A DNA stretch of 64,000 nucleotides from Intestinibaculum porci. GTDB taxonomy: Bacteria; Bacillota_I; Bacilli_A; Erysipelotrichales; Coprobacillaceae. This document shows, piece after piece, positions 17,613-27,097 of this stretch (positions within the stretch are counted from its first letter, which is position 1; each line of letters begins with the position of its first letter). Below the pieces are notes generated by a model that was not told the origin of the DNA, searched no databases, and saw only the letters and a program-made list of their open reading frames with translations. Both the position numbers and the translations under genes were made by a program. The stretch covers positions 2,852,001 through 2,916,000 of the forward strand of contig NZ_AP019309.1 in assembly GCF_003925875.1 (NCBI RefSeq), written 5' to 3'.

Positions 17613-19087
17613 TTTGCTTCCTTCTTTGATGCTAAATAATCCGCAATGATCTGACGTTCATCCATTGGATATTTATGTCCTTTAATGTCCTGATAATCTT
17701 CATGACCTTTTCCGGCTAAGACGATGATATCGCCTTTTTCACCATGATCGATGGCATAAGCGATGGCTTCACGGCGATCAGGGATTTCAATATATTTTCC
17801 AGTTGTTTTCTTCATCCCAATTTCAATATCATGGATGATGTCCAGCGGTTCTTCAAAACGTGGATTATCGGAAGTAATAATCGTAAAATCAGCCAGTTTT
17901 CCAGCTACTTCGCCCATTTCAAAACGACGCAGCTTACTGCGGTTACCGCCGCAGCCAAATAAGACCACCAAACGGTGCGGCTGATAGTCTTTTAAAGTGG
18001 AAAGCAGACTTTCTAAAGCCATGGCATTATGGGCATAGTCAATCATCAAAGTAAAGTCATCAGAAACTTTAAACATTTCAATACGACCTTTCGCTTTCGC
18101 ATGTAATAAGGCTTCCTGCATATCATCAGGATGGACATTGAAATGATGACAGATCGCCATCGCCGTTAAAGCGTTGTAAACGCTGAATTTGCCTGGGGTA
18201 GGAATTTCAATATGCATCTGCATAATTCCTTCGGTATCAAAGGCGATCCCTAATTCACCAGGTTTGGTAACTAACTGTAAGTTTTTCGCGCGTAGTGATG
18301 CGTTTTCATGAAGGCCATAGGTTTCAATACTGCAGGTATGGCCTTCAATAACAGTTTTGTAATGTTCATCATCACAGTTGACAATTCCTTTTTTACACTG
18401 TTTAAAGAGTAATCCTTTACACTGCATATATTCCTCAAAAGATGCATGTTCATGAGGGCCAATATGATCAGGAGAAATATTCGTTAAAATGCCTAATTCG
18501 AACGTAAAGCCCTGGGTGCGGTGCAGCTTTAAAGCCTGCGAAGACACTTCCATAACAACGACTTCAATGCCGGCATCGACCATTTCTTGAAAACGACGCT
18601 GTAAGACATAAGATTCGGGAGTGGTATTCACCGAAGGAATATGCTTGTCGCCAATAATCGTTTCTACGGTACCAATCAAACCCACTTTATAGCCGGCGTG
18701 CTCTAAGATGGATTTCACCATATAAGACGTTGTGGTTTTGCCTTTTGTCCCAGTAATCCCAATAACTTTTAAGGCATCGGCCGGATGACCATAATAGCTT
18801 GCCGCAATAAAAGCCATCGCATAACGGGTATCATCGACGCGAATGATGGTGACATCCGCCTGGTGATCATAATCGATATCATGTTCGACAACTAACACTT
18901 TGGCGCCCTTAGAAATAACTTCCTGAGCCGCGTCATGGGAATCAAAGTTAGCCCCAACGACACAGACGAATAATGTATTTTCGGTCACTTTACGGGAATC
19001 ATAGACAACATCAGCGACCGTGATGTCGTCACTTCCCTGCTCAACGGAGTAAGATACTCCCTTTAATAATTCTTTTACATTGTACAT
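17609..19087 (-). CDS. murE: UDP-MurNAc-tripeptide synthetase MurE
   Basis: 492 aa, the usual length. MurE adds the third amino acid to UDP-MurNAc-L-Ala-D-Glu in the cytosol. The ATP-binding loop GITGTKGKT is at 110-118, the lysine-carbamate region at about 220-228, and the residue-selecting motif is DNPR at 407-410. By family knowledge DNPR marks meso-diaminopimelate-adding enzymes, while L-lysine enzymes usually have other residues there. It is not in a dcw cluster; alaX follows with a 4-bp overlap. A promoter is visible upstream (19116-19144). Confidence 0.94.
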   Translation of the reverse strand: MYNVKELLKGVSYSVEQGSDDITVADVVYDSRKVTENTLFVCVVGANFDSHDAAQEVISKGAKVLVVEHDIDYDHQADVTIIRVDDTRYAMAFIAASYYGHPADALKVIGITGTKGKTTTSYMVKSILEHAGYKVGLIGTVETIIGDKHIPSVNTTPESYVLQRRFQEMVDAGIEVVVMEVSSQALKLHRTQGFTFELGILTNISPDHIGPHEHASFEEYMQCKGLLFKQCKKGIVNCDDEHYKTVIEGHTCSIETYGLHENASLRAKNLQLVTKPGELGIAFDTEGIMQMHIEIPTPGKFSVYNALTAMAICHHFNVHPDDMQEALLHAKAKGRIEMFKVSDDFTLMIDYAHNAMALESLLSTLKDYQPHRLVVLFGCGGNRSKLRRFEMGEVAGKLADFTIITSDNPRFEEPLDIIHDIEIGMKKTTGKYIEIPDRREAIAYAIDHGEKGDIIVLAGKGHEDYQDIKGHKYPMDERQIIADYLASKKEAK

Positions 19088-19115
19088 GATTTCATCCTCA
19101 CTTTTCTACGTTTCC

Positions 19116-19144
19116 ATTATACCCAAATAATCCTTCAGACGCAA
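19116..19144 (-). promoter_or_regulatory. Probable murE promoter
   Basis: On the minus strand, -10 TATAAT (19116-19121) preceded by 17 bp and a weak -35 TTGCGT (19139-19144). The -35 lies in the T tract of the terminator at 19141-19170, so termination of upstream transcripts and murE initiation are directly joined. Confidence 0.6.
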
Positions 19145-19170
19145 AAAACCTGAAGGATGTTCCTTCAGGT
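19141..19170 (-). terminator. Intrinsic terminator upstream of murE
   Basis: Perfect 10-bp stem ACCTGAAGGA/TCCTTCAGGT (19148-19170) followed by TTTTTTG on the minus strand. Confidence 0.85.
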
Positions 19171-19291
19171 GTATTCTGAGATCCTCTTAACTCAATAGGT
19201 GTCGAAAATATTTCAAAGGGAGGATTTTAAAGGTCAGTATTTCTGACAGCTCCATCATAAGAAAATTATATGAATGGAGTATTAACACAAA
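19171..19291 (-). other. Structured intergenic stretch, no gene seen
   Basis: Part of a 407-bp gap between murE and the lipoprotein gene. On the minus strand it contains small hairpins with arms CTCCAT/ATGGAG (about 19230-19275) and GTCAG/CTGAC (about 19233-19248), and no plausible ORF. I looked for T-box and SAM-type consensus motifs and found none. Confidence 0.5.
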
Positions 19292-19399
19292 TGAAAAAAA
19301 CAGGTTTCCCACCAACCTGTTCTCTTCTGTCGAAAATTACTTTTTAAAAGAGGTTAATATTAGTTATGACAAGAGATTTGTATCTTCTTTTCTCTTGAC
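19292..19399 (-). ncRNA. Candidate small RNA (~108 nt)
   Basis: A good promoter (19406-19434) fires into a 108-nt stretch that ends in a strong intrinsic terminator, with no ORF between. The RNA would begin with a hairpin with 7-bp arms CAAGAGA/TCTCTTG and end with AACAGGTT/AACCTGTT (19299-19321) plus seven T. I do not recognise a known family. It could instead be a leader whose downstream gene (murE) is reached by read-through, but a second terminator and a separate murE promoter follow. Confidence 0.5.
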
Positions 19400-19405
19400 G
19401 AGTAC

Positions 19406-19434
19406 ACTATACAAAATAGTTACGCAAAAATCAA
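19406..19434 (-). promoter_or_regulatory. Promoter of the candidate small RNA
   Basis: -35 TTGATT (19429-19434), 17-bp spacer, -10 TATAGT (19406-19411) preceded by TG, on the minus strand. Confidence 0.6.
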
Positions 19435-19494
19435 GTAAAAGAAACTTTTTTTCTTACTTTTTCTTTAATTGAAAAAGTGAGCGTTTTCACAGTA

Positions 19495-20280
19495 TTATTT
19501 CAATTTCTCTAGATTAATAATAAAGTTATGATTGACAATAGAAGTATTCTTATAGTCATATACCAATATTCGAAGTTTAATCGCTTTCAAAGCCTTCTGA
19601 TTCACTTTAGTGATGGGCATCGACGTATACATAATCGTATGTCCATTCAAGGTCTGGCTCCACCCGCCTTGGACATGCAGATTCTTGAGCATTGCTGTTT
19701 TGAGGGAGAAAGTAAGGGCATTATCCGTTTTATTCGCCAAGGCCAGATAAAGTATCGCCTTTTTGGTACTTTGTTTAAAGCGATAAGCAAAGAGACTTAC
19801 CTGAAAACTATCTAACAGTTTCATTTTCTGGTGCGGCGCATCAATCACACTACGCTTCATCTTATGGGTTTTCAACGGATAAAGTGTTAAAGCTTTATTA
19901 AAACAGGTCACCCCACCCGCTTCTACATCACACAACAAACAGATTTGTCGTACGGCCTTGATCTGATAACGAGTAAGATCGCGGAAACGGATTTCCAGAT
20001 CCTTGGTATCTTTGGCGATGAAGCGATCATAATCAAGGCTAACCATCGCCCCATTGATACTCACATCCGAGAGATAAAGACGCATAGGCTGCTTGACTTT
20101 ATTCGTGATCTTAAGGGATAAGATATAGTTTCCCTTGCTCATGAAGCCATCATCCATCACCATCTTTAACCGGCTGTTATCACAAAGCACCGCCTTATGA
20201 AATGCATAATGCACCTTTTTTTGCGGTGTCTGGTGACAGCCGGTTAGGACAAGGCAAAGGATGAGTAAGAACTTTTTCAT
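19495..20280 (-). CDS. Predicted lipoprotein, unknown function
   Basis: 261 aa. The N-terminus MKKFLLILCLVLTGCHQTP is a lipoprotein signal with lipobox LTGC, so the protein should be anchored to the outer face of the membrane. The rest is a beta-rich, lysine-rich domain with repeated segments such as LSLKITNK and LYLALANKTDNALTF, suggestive of an immunoglobulin-like fold. The ATG overlaps the TPR-protein stop by one base (TGATG) and an AAAGGA site lies 8 bases upstream, so it is coupled to that gene. I do not recognise a family. Confidence 0.8.
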   Translation of the reverse strand: MKKFLLILCLVLTGCHQTPQKKVHYAFHKAVLCDNSRLKMVMDDGFMSKGNYILSLKITNKVKQPMRLYLSDVSINGAMVSLDYDRFIAKDTKDLEIRFRDLTRYQIKAVRQICLLCDVEAGGVTCFNKALTLYPLKTHKMKRSVIDAPHQKMKLLDSFQVSLFAYRFKQSTKKAILYLALANKTDNALTFSLKTAMLKNLHVQGGWSQTLNGHTIMYTSMPITKVNQKALKAIKLRILVYDYKNTSIVNHNFIINLEKLK

Positions 20281-23200
20281 CACTCTAATCCTTTCAAAGC
20301 TTCCAGACAGGCTTTCCGATAAGGTTCACTGCTTTTTAACTGACTGTTTTCAAAGCAGTGGATCGCCGCTAAGTAGTAATCTTTATTTTGCGTCACTTCC
20401 CCTAGCAGCCGATAAGTATTACCCAATCTAAAAAAATGATAAGGGGTTGAGGCTTCATCCTGTCTTAAGGCAATCACTTTTTCAAAAAGTTCGCGGGCTT
20501 TTTCAGGATCGTTCTTTTTCAAAATCATTCCTTTATAATTGAGGCAGCTGGCATAATCCTCTAAGTAACTCTCATCACTGGTAATAAGACCTTCTAACAG
20601 TTTCTCCTGCTTTTCATAAAGCTGCATCGCTTCTTCTAAATGACCGGCTTTTAAATACGTAAAAGCTAATTTTTGTAAGATTGTAACGAGTGAGCGATCA
20701 TTGTGCATCTTTTCTACAAAATGATAAACCTTTTCATAACAATCGATCGCTTGGATTAAGTGATGCGGATCATTAAAGTGTTTATGAACATTGCCTAACT
20801 TTTCTAATGCCACATAATAAGCCTGGCGATAGCGCGGCTGCTCGCTTAAGACCGCCATATGGTAATAGAATACGCGGTATTCGCGTAATGCTTCCAGATA
20901 CTGTTTGAGCGATTCATAATTTTCACCTAAGTGACGATGGACAATCCCTAATGCATAACGATGCGCATCGCAGTCATCTTCGTGAAAGAGCGCCATGCGA
21001 ATCTTCTTCTCCGCATTGAGATGAGCATTGGATTCCTCAATGTTTTTTAGCCGTCGTTCAATCATCCCCATGTTATGTTCGCCGACGGCCATCTCCTGAT
21101 AATACTGAACATCTGGATGCTCTTCATAAAGATCAGTGACGATCTTTAAATGTTCCTGATAACAGTCTTTCGCACTTTCTAAGTCTTTCAGTTTCTCATG
21201 AATATAGCCGCATTTCTTTTCAATACGTGAGAAATCTAAAGGATGTCCTTCAATCTTATAGTGACCAGCTTCCTGGTAACAGTGTAAAGCCTGCAAAAGA
21301 TGCTCTTTGCCATCAAGTTTACGATAAGCATCCCCTAAGCGATCAAGAATCAGGCCCCTCAAATCATCACTTAAAGCAATCGGCGCCTGGTGAATCTCCT
21401 GAAAGAGACTGATCGCTTCATGCAGGGATGTTTGACTATTTTCCAGCATATCCAATTCGGCAATCTGTCTTTTGGCGACTAAAAGATTGTAATAATCATG
21501 ATCACTGTGAGACTGCTCATACACCTTTGCAAAGACTTCCGCTTCCTGCTTATGATAAGCATAAGCCTGGCGTAAGTCCTCTTCTTCACCTAAGGACTTA
21601 TACAATCGTCCTAAGTTTTCATAAGCGCGGCCTAATTCATAGGTCGTCGTGCCCTGACGGTAATCTAACACCTCTCTAAACAAAGCCCCAGCTTCACTGG
21701 TATCTTCCTGCTTCATATACTGTAAGCCTAAGCCTTCTTTCGCATTCATTTCAATATCAGTCGCCTGCACGCTTGTGGCATAACGGATGCTTTTATTATA
21801 GGCATCAATTGCACTACGCTGGTAAAACTCACCATCCATCAGTGCATAAAAACCACCTAGTAAAAAGAGACTGCGGGCATATTCTTCAATAAATGCGGGC
21901 TGTTTGATCGCCAGATCATGAGCCCATAAAACATTTTCACTATAAATCGCATGCGCTTTTTCATAGAGATCACGATCGCCGCTATCGACATAGCGTTCTC
22001 CTAGCTGTGAGGAGACAATCAGATAATTTTTAAAATGGGATACCTTTGGATAGTCTTCAAAGAATGCTTTAAATAGCTGCATCGCTTTTTCTAATGCCGT
22101 AATCGCCTCCTGATCACTCATCAGGGCATAAGCCTTACTGATTTCATGATAAGCCACCGCCATTTCTAACCCCTGTTTTTCTAAATGGGACATCTGATAA
22201 CGATTTTTGAGAATTTCAGCATCTTTTTCTAAGTAAGCAATCCCTTCACGCAGTTCTTCCTCACCATCATAACGTAAATACATTTCTCCTAACGCATGAT
22301 AGGCATGGGCTAACGAAAGCGATGTTTCAACATGAGCATAACGTTTTTCATACTGATAGCTATAATTTAATTCTAAATGATAGTAAGTAATGGCTTTTTC
22401 TAAATCCTGGCGACTTTGACCATGACTGTAAAAGAGGGCAATATTGCGCAAGGCAATAATATAATTATGCTCATTATCCTGTTTAGGATCATTTGTCACA
22501 ACCTGCTTTAAAAGACTTTCTTCATTTTGCAGGCAGTTTTCCATCGCTTGACGATCATTTTTTTGTTCATAGCAGCGACTTAAATCCTGATATAAAGCAG
22601 CCATTTGAATCATCAGCGCTTCATCCTGGTCGTTGGACTTTTGAAAATGTTTCTCAGCCTGAAGATAAGAGGCAATGGCCTGATCATAGCGCTGCAGCTG
22701 TCGCTCTAAATCTCCGCTTTTTTCGTGAATGATAGCTAAAAAAAGATCATCTTCCTGATTAACTATCAGAGATAAAACCTGCACATAGTAATACAAGGCC
22801 ATTTCCGGATCCTTATCGCTATAGTAATCCCCAGCGATTTCATAAGCATCCGAAACCATCGTATCGACCTGTTCATGAGGAATCTTTTCCGCATATTCCA
22901 ACATTTGTCGCACAATCTCCGATAAGCGTTCATGATCATGATCAAGACGCATACAGATCATGGCCTGGGCATGGAGGAAGGCAAGACATCTTTTATAATC
23001 ATCAACGCTGATCGTAAAAGCATTCAGGTCTTCTTCCTGTAAATAACGATCAAAAATATCAAGATCCGCTTTCAATGCTTCATCGCCACTATTTATTATC
23101 ATAAAATAAACCAAGTGCTGATGATAAATAAGCGGATAATCAAAATGCACATCATAGTTTTGGGCAATCCATTTTTCTAAATCATCAATACTGAAATAAG

Positions 23201-23411
23201 ACAATTGATCAGTGATCTCTTCATAATGATCTTCACTATTAAGTAAACTGCCCTGGTGGACAAAAGCTTTTTCACTATAGAGATAAATATGGTCTTCTCT
23301 TTTCATAAGAATGAGGGAAACCAGCGCATACTCAGCTGTCTGATCCTGATCATCACGCATATAGAGCACGATATCATGTTCATCTTCGCCTGGTCCTTTC
23401 ACCTTATTCAT
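20280..23411 (-). CDS. Very large TPR-repeat protein (1043 aa)
   Basis: A cytosolic protein with no signal peptide or membrane segment. After an N-terminal domain of about 140 residues, nearly the whole chain is tetratricopeptide-like helical repeats (for example ALYYYVQVLSLIV, YEKQEKLLEGL, ELGRAYENLGRLYKSLGEE), more than twenty by eye. Such arrays bind partner proteins. Start set at the ATG at 23411, 8 bases after AAAGGTGG; the GTG upstream overlaps that site. A second, related TPR protein lies upstream, and a lipoprotein follows with an overlap. Function unknown. Confidence 0.85.
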   Translation of the reverse strand: MNKVKGPGEDEHDIVLYMRDDQDQTAEYALVSLILMKREDHIYLYSEKAFVHQGSLLNSEDHYEEITDQLSYFSIDDLEKWIAQNYDVHFDYPLIYHQHLVYFMIINSGDEALKADLDIFDRYLQEEDLNAFTISVDDYKRCLAFLHAQAMICMRLDHDHERLSEIVRQMLEYAEKIPHEQVDTMVSDAYEIAGDYYSDKDPEMALYYYVQVLSLIVNQEDDLFLAIIHEKSGDLERQLQRYDQAIASYLQAEKHFQKSNDQDEALMIQMAALYQDLSRCYEQKNDRQAMENCLQNEESLLKQVVTNDPKQDNEHNYIIALRNIALFYSHGQSRQDLEKAITYYHLELNYSYQYEKRYAHVETSLSLAHAYHALGEMYLRYDGEEELREGIAYLEKDAEILKNRYQMSHLEKQGLEMAVAYHEISKAYALMSDQEAITALEKAMQLFKAFFEDYPKVSHFKNYLIVSSQLGERYVDSGDRDLYEKAHAIYSENVLWAHDLAIKQPAFIEEYARSLFLLGGFYALMDGEFYQRSAIDAYNKSIRYATSVQATDIEMNAKEGLGLQYMKQEDTSEAGALFREVLDYRQGTTTYELGRAYENLGRLYKSLGEEEDLRQAYAYHKQEAEVFAKVYEQSHSDHDYYNLLVAKRQIAELDMLENSQTSLHEAISLFQEIHQAPIALSDDLRGLILDRLGDAYRKLDGKEHLLQALHCYQEAGHYKIEGHPLDFSRIEKKCGYIHEKLKDLESAKDCYQEHLKIVTDLYEEHPDVQYYQEMAVGEHNMGMIERRLKNIEESNAHLNAEKKIRMALFHEDDCDAHRYALGIVHRHLGENYESLKQYLEALREYRVFYYHMAVLSEQPRYRQAYYVALEKLGNVHKHFNDPHHLIQAIDCYEKVYHFVEKMHNDRSLVTILQKLAFTYLKAGHLEEAMQLYEKQEKLLEGLITSDESYLEDYASCLNYKGMILKKNDPEKARELFEKVIALRQDEASTPYHFFRLGNTYRLLGEVTQNKDYYLAAIHCFENSQLKSSEPYRKACLEALKGLE

Positions 23412-23491
23412 ATCGATCACCACCTTTCTTTTATTTTATCAAATCCTTATGTGACTTACCACTTTCTTTCATCATGATAAAAAACCTGACC

Positions 23492-25198
23492 TTAGCCAAG
23501 TTTCATCAGTGCTTCATATTCCTGCTTGATTGCTTTCTCATCAAGGACATATTCATGGACCCGGGTTTCACTTTTTTCAGCGAGATAAGCAAGAACCTGA
23601 TCATAGCCTTCTTTCGCTAACGCATAATTGCCTAATTGAAAATGGCAGTAAGCTAAGTCATGAAGTGAAACCATCAGATAATGTCTTTGTCCTTCATGAT
23701 GCCCCTGACAGTAATGCAGTGCAATCTGCACGCAAGACTTGAAATAGAGGCAGGCTTCCTCTTCATCGCCTAACGCTTCTAGGACATAGCCCATATGACG
23801 CTGCGCTAAGGATAAGGAATAATGCGAAGTGATCGTACCATAACGTTCATTAAGATGTAACCGTAAGGATAAATCTTTTTGGAAATAAGACAAAGCCTCA
23901 TCATATTTCTTTTGATCCATTGCCAGCCAGCCTAAGTTCATATAGGCAATGCCGCATTCCGCCTGTTTTTCATAATCATCGCTTTCCTTAGCAACCTCTA
24001 AAACAAGTGTAAGGGCATCCTGATAATAGCGCTGAGCTTGTTGATATTCCCGTAAAGCCTGATAGGCTTTCCCCAGTTTTTTATTGATAATAACGACACT
24101 AAAGCGATCTTCTAGCTGAGCCATCGTCTGCTGTTCAATCGCAAAGACTTCTAAGTAAGCTTGAATTGCCGCCTCAGGTTTTGATAACAGTAAATAGATA
24201 TCACCGAGATGTTCTAAAGAGATGGTGTAAAGATCTTCATATTCACTTGATGCCTGATGTAATGTCTGGGCAATGGTATAAGCCTGTTTATAATAGGTTT
24301 GGGCTTCTAAAAGAGACGCTTTATCGCCTAACGCCTCAAAGCGGCGGCCGATCTGACGCAAAGCTACATTATAGTTATAGCCTTCTTCTAAGCCATGGCT
24401 CTGATGGTAGGCTTCTCGAAAAATATCTTTCTCAATCTGATGATAGAAGATGGACATCCGCAAACGATCGGCATCATGATCGATGCCATCCATATCTTCA
24501 TTGGTATCTATTTCACTATAGAGAATACCAATCCGTTCACAAATATGTGCAAAATCATAATCGTCTACTTCATGAGCACGTTTTTTGAGATCATAAAGCG
24601 CGAGATAAAGGGCCAAGGTGTCGCTTTGAAAAGCATCACCAAGCGCTTCGTAGATACGAATAACATCATTGTAGCCAACAATCGCATTATGAATATTCTC
24701 ATCGGTAGGATGATGACTTGCGACATCTTCAAGCAGATCCTTTTCACGCCGATAGGGATCTGCGCAGCGAGAAAAGTCATAGCGTTCGAGAAAAGCGCCG
24801 TAAGCCTGACATAAAATGGCTAAGTCGACGAAATCATCTTCACTTTCTTTCTGACGATAGAGCCGCTGTAAAAGCATGATGTACTGCTGATCGATTTCTT
24901 TTAACGTTTCATCATTATGTTCATCGAGAAAATAGTCAATAAGACGGGTATTAAGCAATAAATCGGCAATCTCTAACAGATGATCAAAAGCATCATCGAT
25001 GACTTCATAAAGAGAAAGTAACGTAATAGGCGCTTCGAGCGCCAGCGTTTCCCGCATGCCATCTCCGCTGCCGTTAGGGCCAACCCAGACATAATCGATG
25101 CATAACTGACTTGTTTTTGGATCAAAGCTGATCATATCTAAATCCTTCTCAATGATGGGAGAAGGCTGTAAATCATTGATAAATAAGACAATCTCCAT
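23492..25198 (-). CDS. TPR-repeat protein (568 aa), paralogue of its neighbour
   Basis: Similar design to the 1043-aa protein that follows: an N-terminal domain of about 150 residues with IDDAFDHLLEIADLLL, then TPR-like repeats (YEDLYTISLEHLGDIYLLLSK region, AYMNLGWLAMDQKKYDEAL). Both N-terminal domains contain a short acidic beta region followed by helices and the phrase DYKRCLAFLHAQA or DLAILCQAYGAF, so I infer duplication and divergence. No catalytic motif is visible. It lies 9 bp downstream of azlD and may share that transcript. Confidence 0.85.
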   Translation of the reverse strand: MEIVLFINDLQPSPIIEKDLDMISFDPKTSQLCIDYVWVGPNGSGDGMRETLALEAPITLLSLYEVIDDAFDHLLEIADLLLNTRLIDYFLDEHNDETLKEIDQQYIMLLQRLYRQKESEDDFVDLAILCQAYGAFLERYDFSRCADPYRREKDLLEDVASHHPTDENIHNAIVGYNDVIRIYEALGDAFQSDTLALYLALYDLKKRAHEVDDYDFAHICERIGILYSEIDTNEDMDGIDHDADRLRMSIFYHQIEKDIFREAYHQSHGLEEGYNYNVALRQIGRRFEALGDKASLLEAQTYYKQAYTIAQTLHQASSEYEDLYTISLEHLGDIYLLLSKPEAAIQAYLEVFAIEQQTMAQLEDRFSVVIINKKLGKAYQALREYQQAQRYYQDALTLVLEVAKESDDYEKQAECGIAYMNLGWLAMDQKKYDEALSYFQKDLSLRLHLNERYGTITSHYSLSLAQRHMGYVLEALGDEEEACLYFKSCVQIALHYCQGHHEGQRHYLMVSLHDLAYCHFQLGNYALAKEGYDQVLAYLAEKSETRVHEYVLDEKAIKQEYEALMKLG

Positions 25199-25207
25199 AA
25201 AATCTCC

Positions 25208-25519
25208 TTAGATCATGTGTAAAACAAGATAAGCTATATAACAGGCAATCATTGATGTCATCGCCACAAAGACTAACCCTTTGCCGCGATAGGCGAAAAA
25301 CAAGGCGACGAGACCACCGGTTAAGGATTCAAGCAGGTTGGGCGTTGACGAGAAGATACCGGGGAATGTTAAAGCGCCTAAGGCTGCATAAGGCAAATAA
25401 TGCAGGAGGCTGCGGACATAACGCGAGGTAATCTTTTTACGATAAAAGGTTAATGGGATAAAACGGGGAATATAGGAAAAGGCGGCCATACATAAGACCC
25501 CAATCATGTAATATTTCAT
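25208..25519 (-). CDS. azlD: AzlD-type branched-chain amino acid transport protein
   Basis: 103 aa with three to four hydrophobic helices and the AzlD pattern of an N-terminal helix, FIPLTFYRKK, and LLHYLPYAALGALTFPG. AzlD is the small partner of AzlC in branched-chain amino acid export. Its ATG overlaps the azlC stop by 4 bp. The TPR gene follows after 9 bp. Confidence 0.9.
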   Translation of the reverse strand: MKYYMIGVLCMAAFSYIPRFIPLTFYRKKITSRYVRSLLHYLPYAALGALTFPGIFSSTPNLLESLTGGLVALFFAYRGKGLVFVAMTSMIACYIAYLVLHMI

Positions 25520-26223
25520 AGTGTATCCTCCTCAATCGGAAAGAAATAAGCCCCTAAACCTGAAGCCGCCAAAATACTGATAATGAGTTTAGCCCCCGCA
25601 GTCATAAAGCTAAAAAATGGCAGATAGATAAAACAGCTGTGCATCGCCACGGCAATAGCAACAACGATCAAAACCTGGCGCGATTTCCGGCACGCCGGAA
25701 CAATTAAAGCTAAAAACATTGCATAGAGAGCAATTCCCATCGCCCCCTGCACGCTGCCTGGTAAAAAGCCCATGATCATCTCGCCTGCCAGCGTCCCGCT
25801 AGCCCAGCCTAAATAAGGCAATAAAATCAGGCCAGCCATATAAGGGAAATTAAGTGTCCCCTCTTCTAAGGATGCTAAGGCAAAAGTTTCATCCGTTACG
25901 ACAAAAGAAATAAGCATTCTTTTGAGCGTGCTCATCTTTTCATCAATCTTCTGCGATAGTGATAAAGACATCAGAAAATAGCGCGCATTGATCATTAATA
26001 AGGTCAATGAAATTTCAAAATAGCTCGCGTGCGAACGCATGAGTGCCACGCCGGCAAACTGACCGGATGATGTGACATTCGATAAAGAAATAAAAGTCGC
26101 TAAACCTAGCGGTAAATGGGCGTTGATACATAAGACGCCAAATGAAAAAGCCACAGGGAAATAACCGATCGCAATCGGAATCCCTCTTTTTAAACCATAT
26201 TTAAAATCTTCCACATGAATCAC
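25516..26223 (-). CDS. azlC: AzlC-type branched-chain amino acid permease
   Basis: 235 aa membrane protein with about seven helices. It shows the AzlC features PIAIGYFPVAFSFGVL near the N-terminus and the SSGQFAGVALM region, and a conserved FVVTDETFALAS segment. Together with AzlD it is expected to export branched-chain amino acids and their analogues. No AzlB-type Lrp regulator is present nearby. Confidence 0.92.
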   Translation of the reverse strand: MIHVEDFKYGLKRGIPIAIGYFPVAFSFGVLCINAHLPLGLATFISLSNVTSSGQFAGVALMRSHASYFEISLTLLMINARYFLMSLSLSQKIDEKMSTLKRMLISFVVTDETFALASLEEGTLNFPYMAGLILLPYLGWASGTLAGEMIMGFLPGSVQGAMGIALYAMFLALIVPACRKSRQVLIVVAIAVAMHSCFIYLPFFSFMTAGAKLIISILAASGLGAYFFPIEEDTL

Positions 26224-26261
26224 CTAGGACAAATATATAATGGGAAAGATAATCAATCAAG

Positions 26262-26288
26262 AAAAAAACAGCTGATTTAAAGCTGTTT
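26262..26288 (-). terminator. Terminator after the 231-aa hypothetical gene
   Basis: Stem AAACAGCT/AGCTGTTT with a 7-nt loop, then TTTTTTC on the minus strand; it overlaps the stop codon. Confidence 0.75.
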
Positions 26289-26972
26289 TGTATCAAAAAT
26301 AGGGAGATCTTCAAAATAGTCATCAAGAATATTATCAATTTCAATCATCAGATGGCGGAAATCTTTCGCATTATAGTCATAAACGAATGTGTCGCCTTGG
26401 GCAATGGTAATGGAGACATAACGGCTGACGGGATAACTTGCTAAAAAGACATCCGCGTTGAAATCGTTCAAGACGCTTAAGATCGTATCAACCAATTCTC
26501 CATCATGGATTTCAAAAGCGGTGGCAAGCTTACTGCCGTGACGACGTTTATAGCTAAAAAGCTGATGATCTGGGGTGATTCGAATCATTTCCTGATCACA
26601 GACAATGAAAGCATCGATCACCGCATCTAAGTCCACTAAGGCCGCCTCGGGAACCAGACGATCCAGAAAAGCAATAAAGTCAGCATAATTGTCAGGATAA
26701 GCGCCGCGCCCCTGATAGACTTCATCATTGCGTGTAAGTTTCCAGGCTTCCCCGGGCTGACTTTCATCTAGATACTCATGCGCCCATGATGAGAGCTGTA
26801 AGTCTTCTAAGCGTTTCAGCTCCTGAGATGTTTCTTTAGGAGAAAGCAATCGTTCACTGATGATATGATCAAATAATTCGCCATAAACAATGTGCAGGCG
26901 ATCATCGACCATTTCCAATAAAATTTCCTGATTTTGACGTTCTAATTTTGTGGTTGTAAATTTTAGTTCCAT
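26277..26972 (-). CDS. Conserved-looking hypothetical protein, 231 aa
   Basis: Soluble acidic protein of mixed alpha/beta predicted structure, starting MELKFTTTKLERQ. Start set at 26972 because a GAGAGG site stands 6 bases upstream; the ATG two codons earlier abuts that site. No signal peptide, membrane segment or catalytic motif is visible. It is transcribed divergently from the 199-aa gene at 27098 with a 125-bp shared promoter region. I do not recognise a family. Confidence 0.65.
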   Translation of the reverse strand: MELKFTTTKLERQNQEILLEMVDDRLHIVYGELFDHIISERLLSPKETSQELKRLEDLQLSSWAHEYLDESQPGEAWKLTRNDEVYQGRGAYPDNYADFIAFLDRLVPEAALVDLDAVIDAFIVCDQEMIRITPDHQLFSYKRRHGSKLATAFEIHDGELVDTILSVLNDFNADVFLASYPVSRYVSITIAQGDTFVYDYNAKDFRHLMIEIDNILDDYFEDLPIFDTKQL

Positions 26973-27097
26973 AGGCATCCTCTCTTACATCTATTGTACA
27001 CAATACGAAGAATGATTGCATTAAAAAATGAAATGATTAAAAGTTCATGTACATTTCACAATTTTATGTATAATGAATAAGTGAAGGATGATGAAAT

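Noticed and set aside
19171-19494. T-box or SAM riboswitch upstream of murE
   Set aside because: No TGGNACCGCG antiterminator, no S-box core; the structure fits a small RNA plus terminators better.
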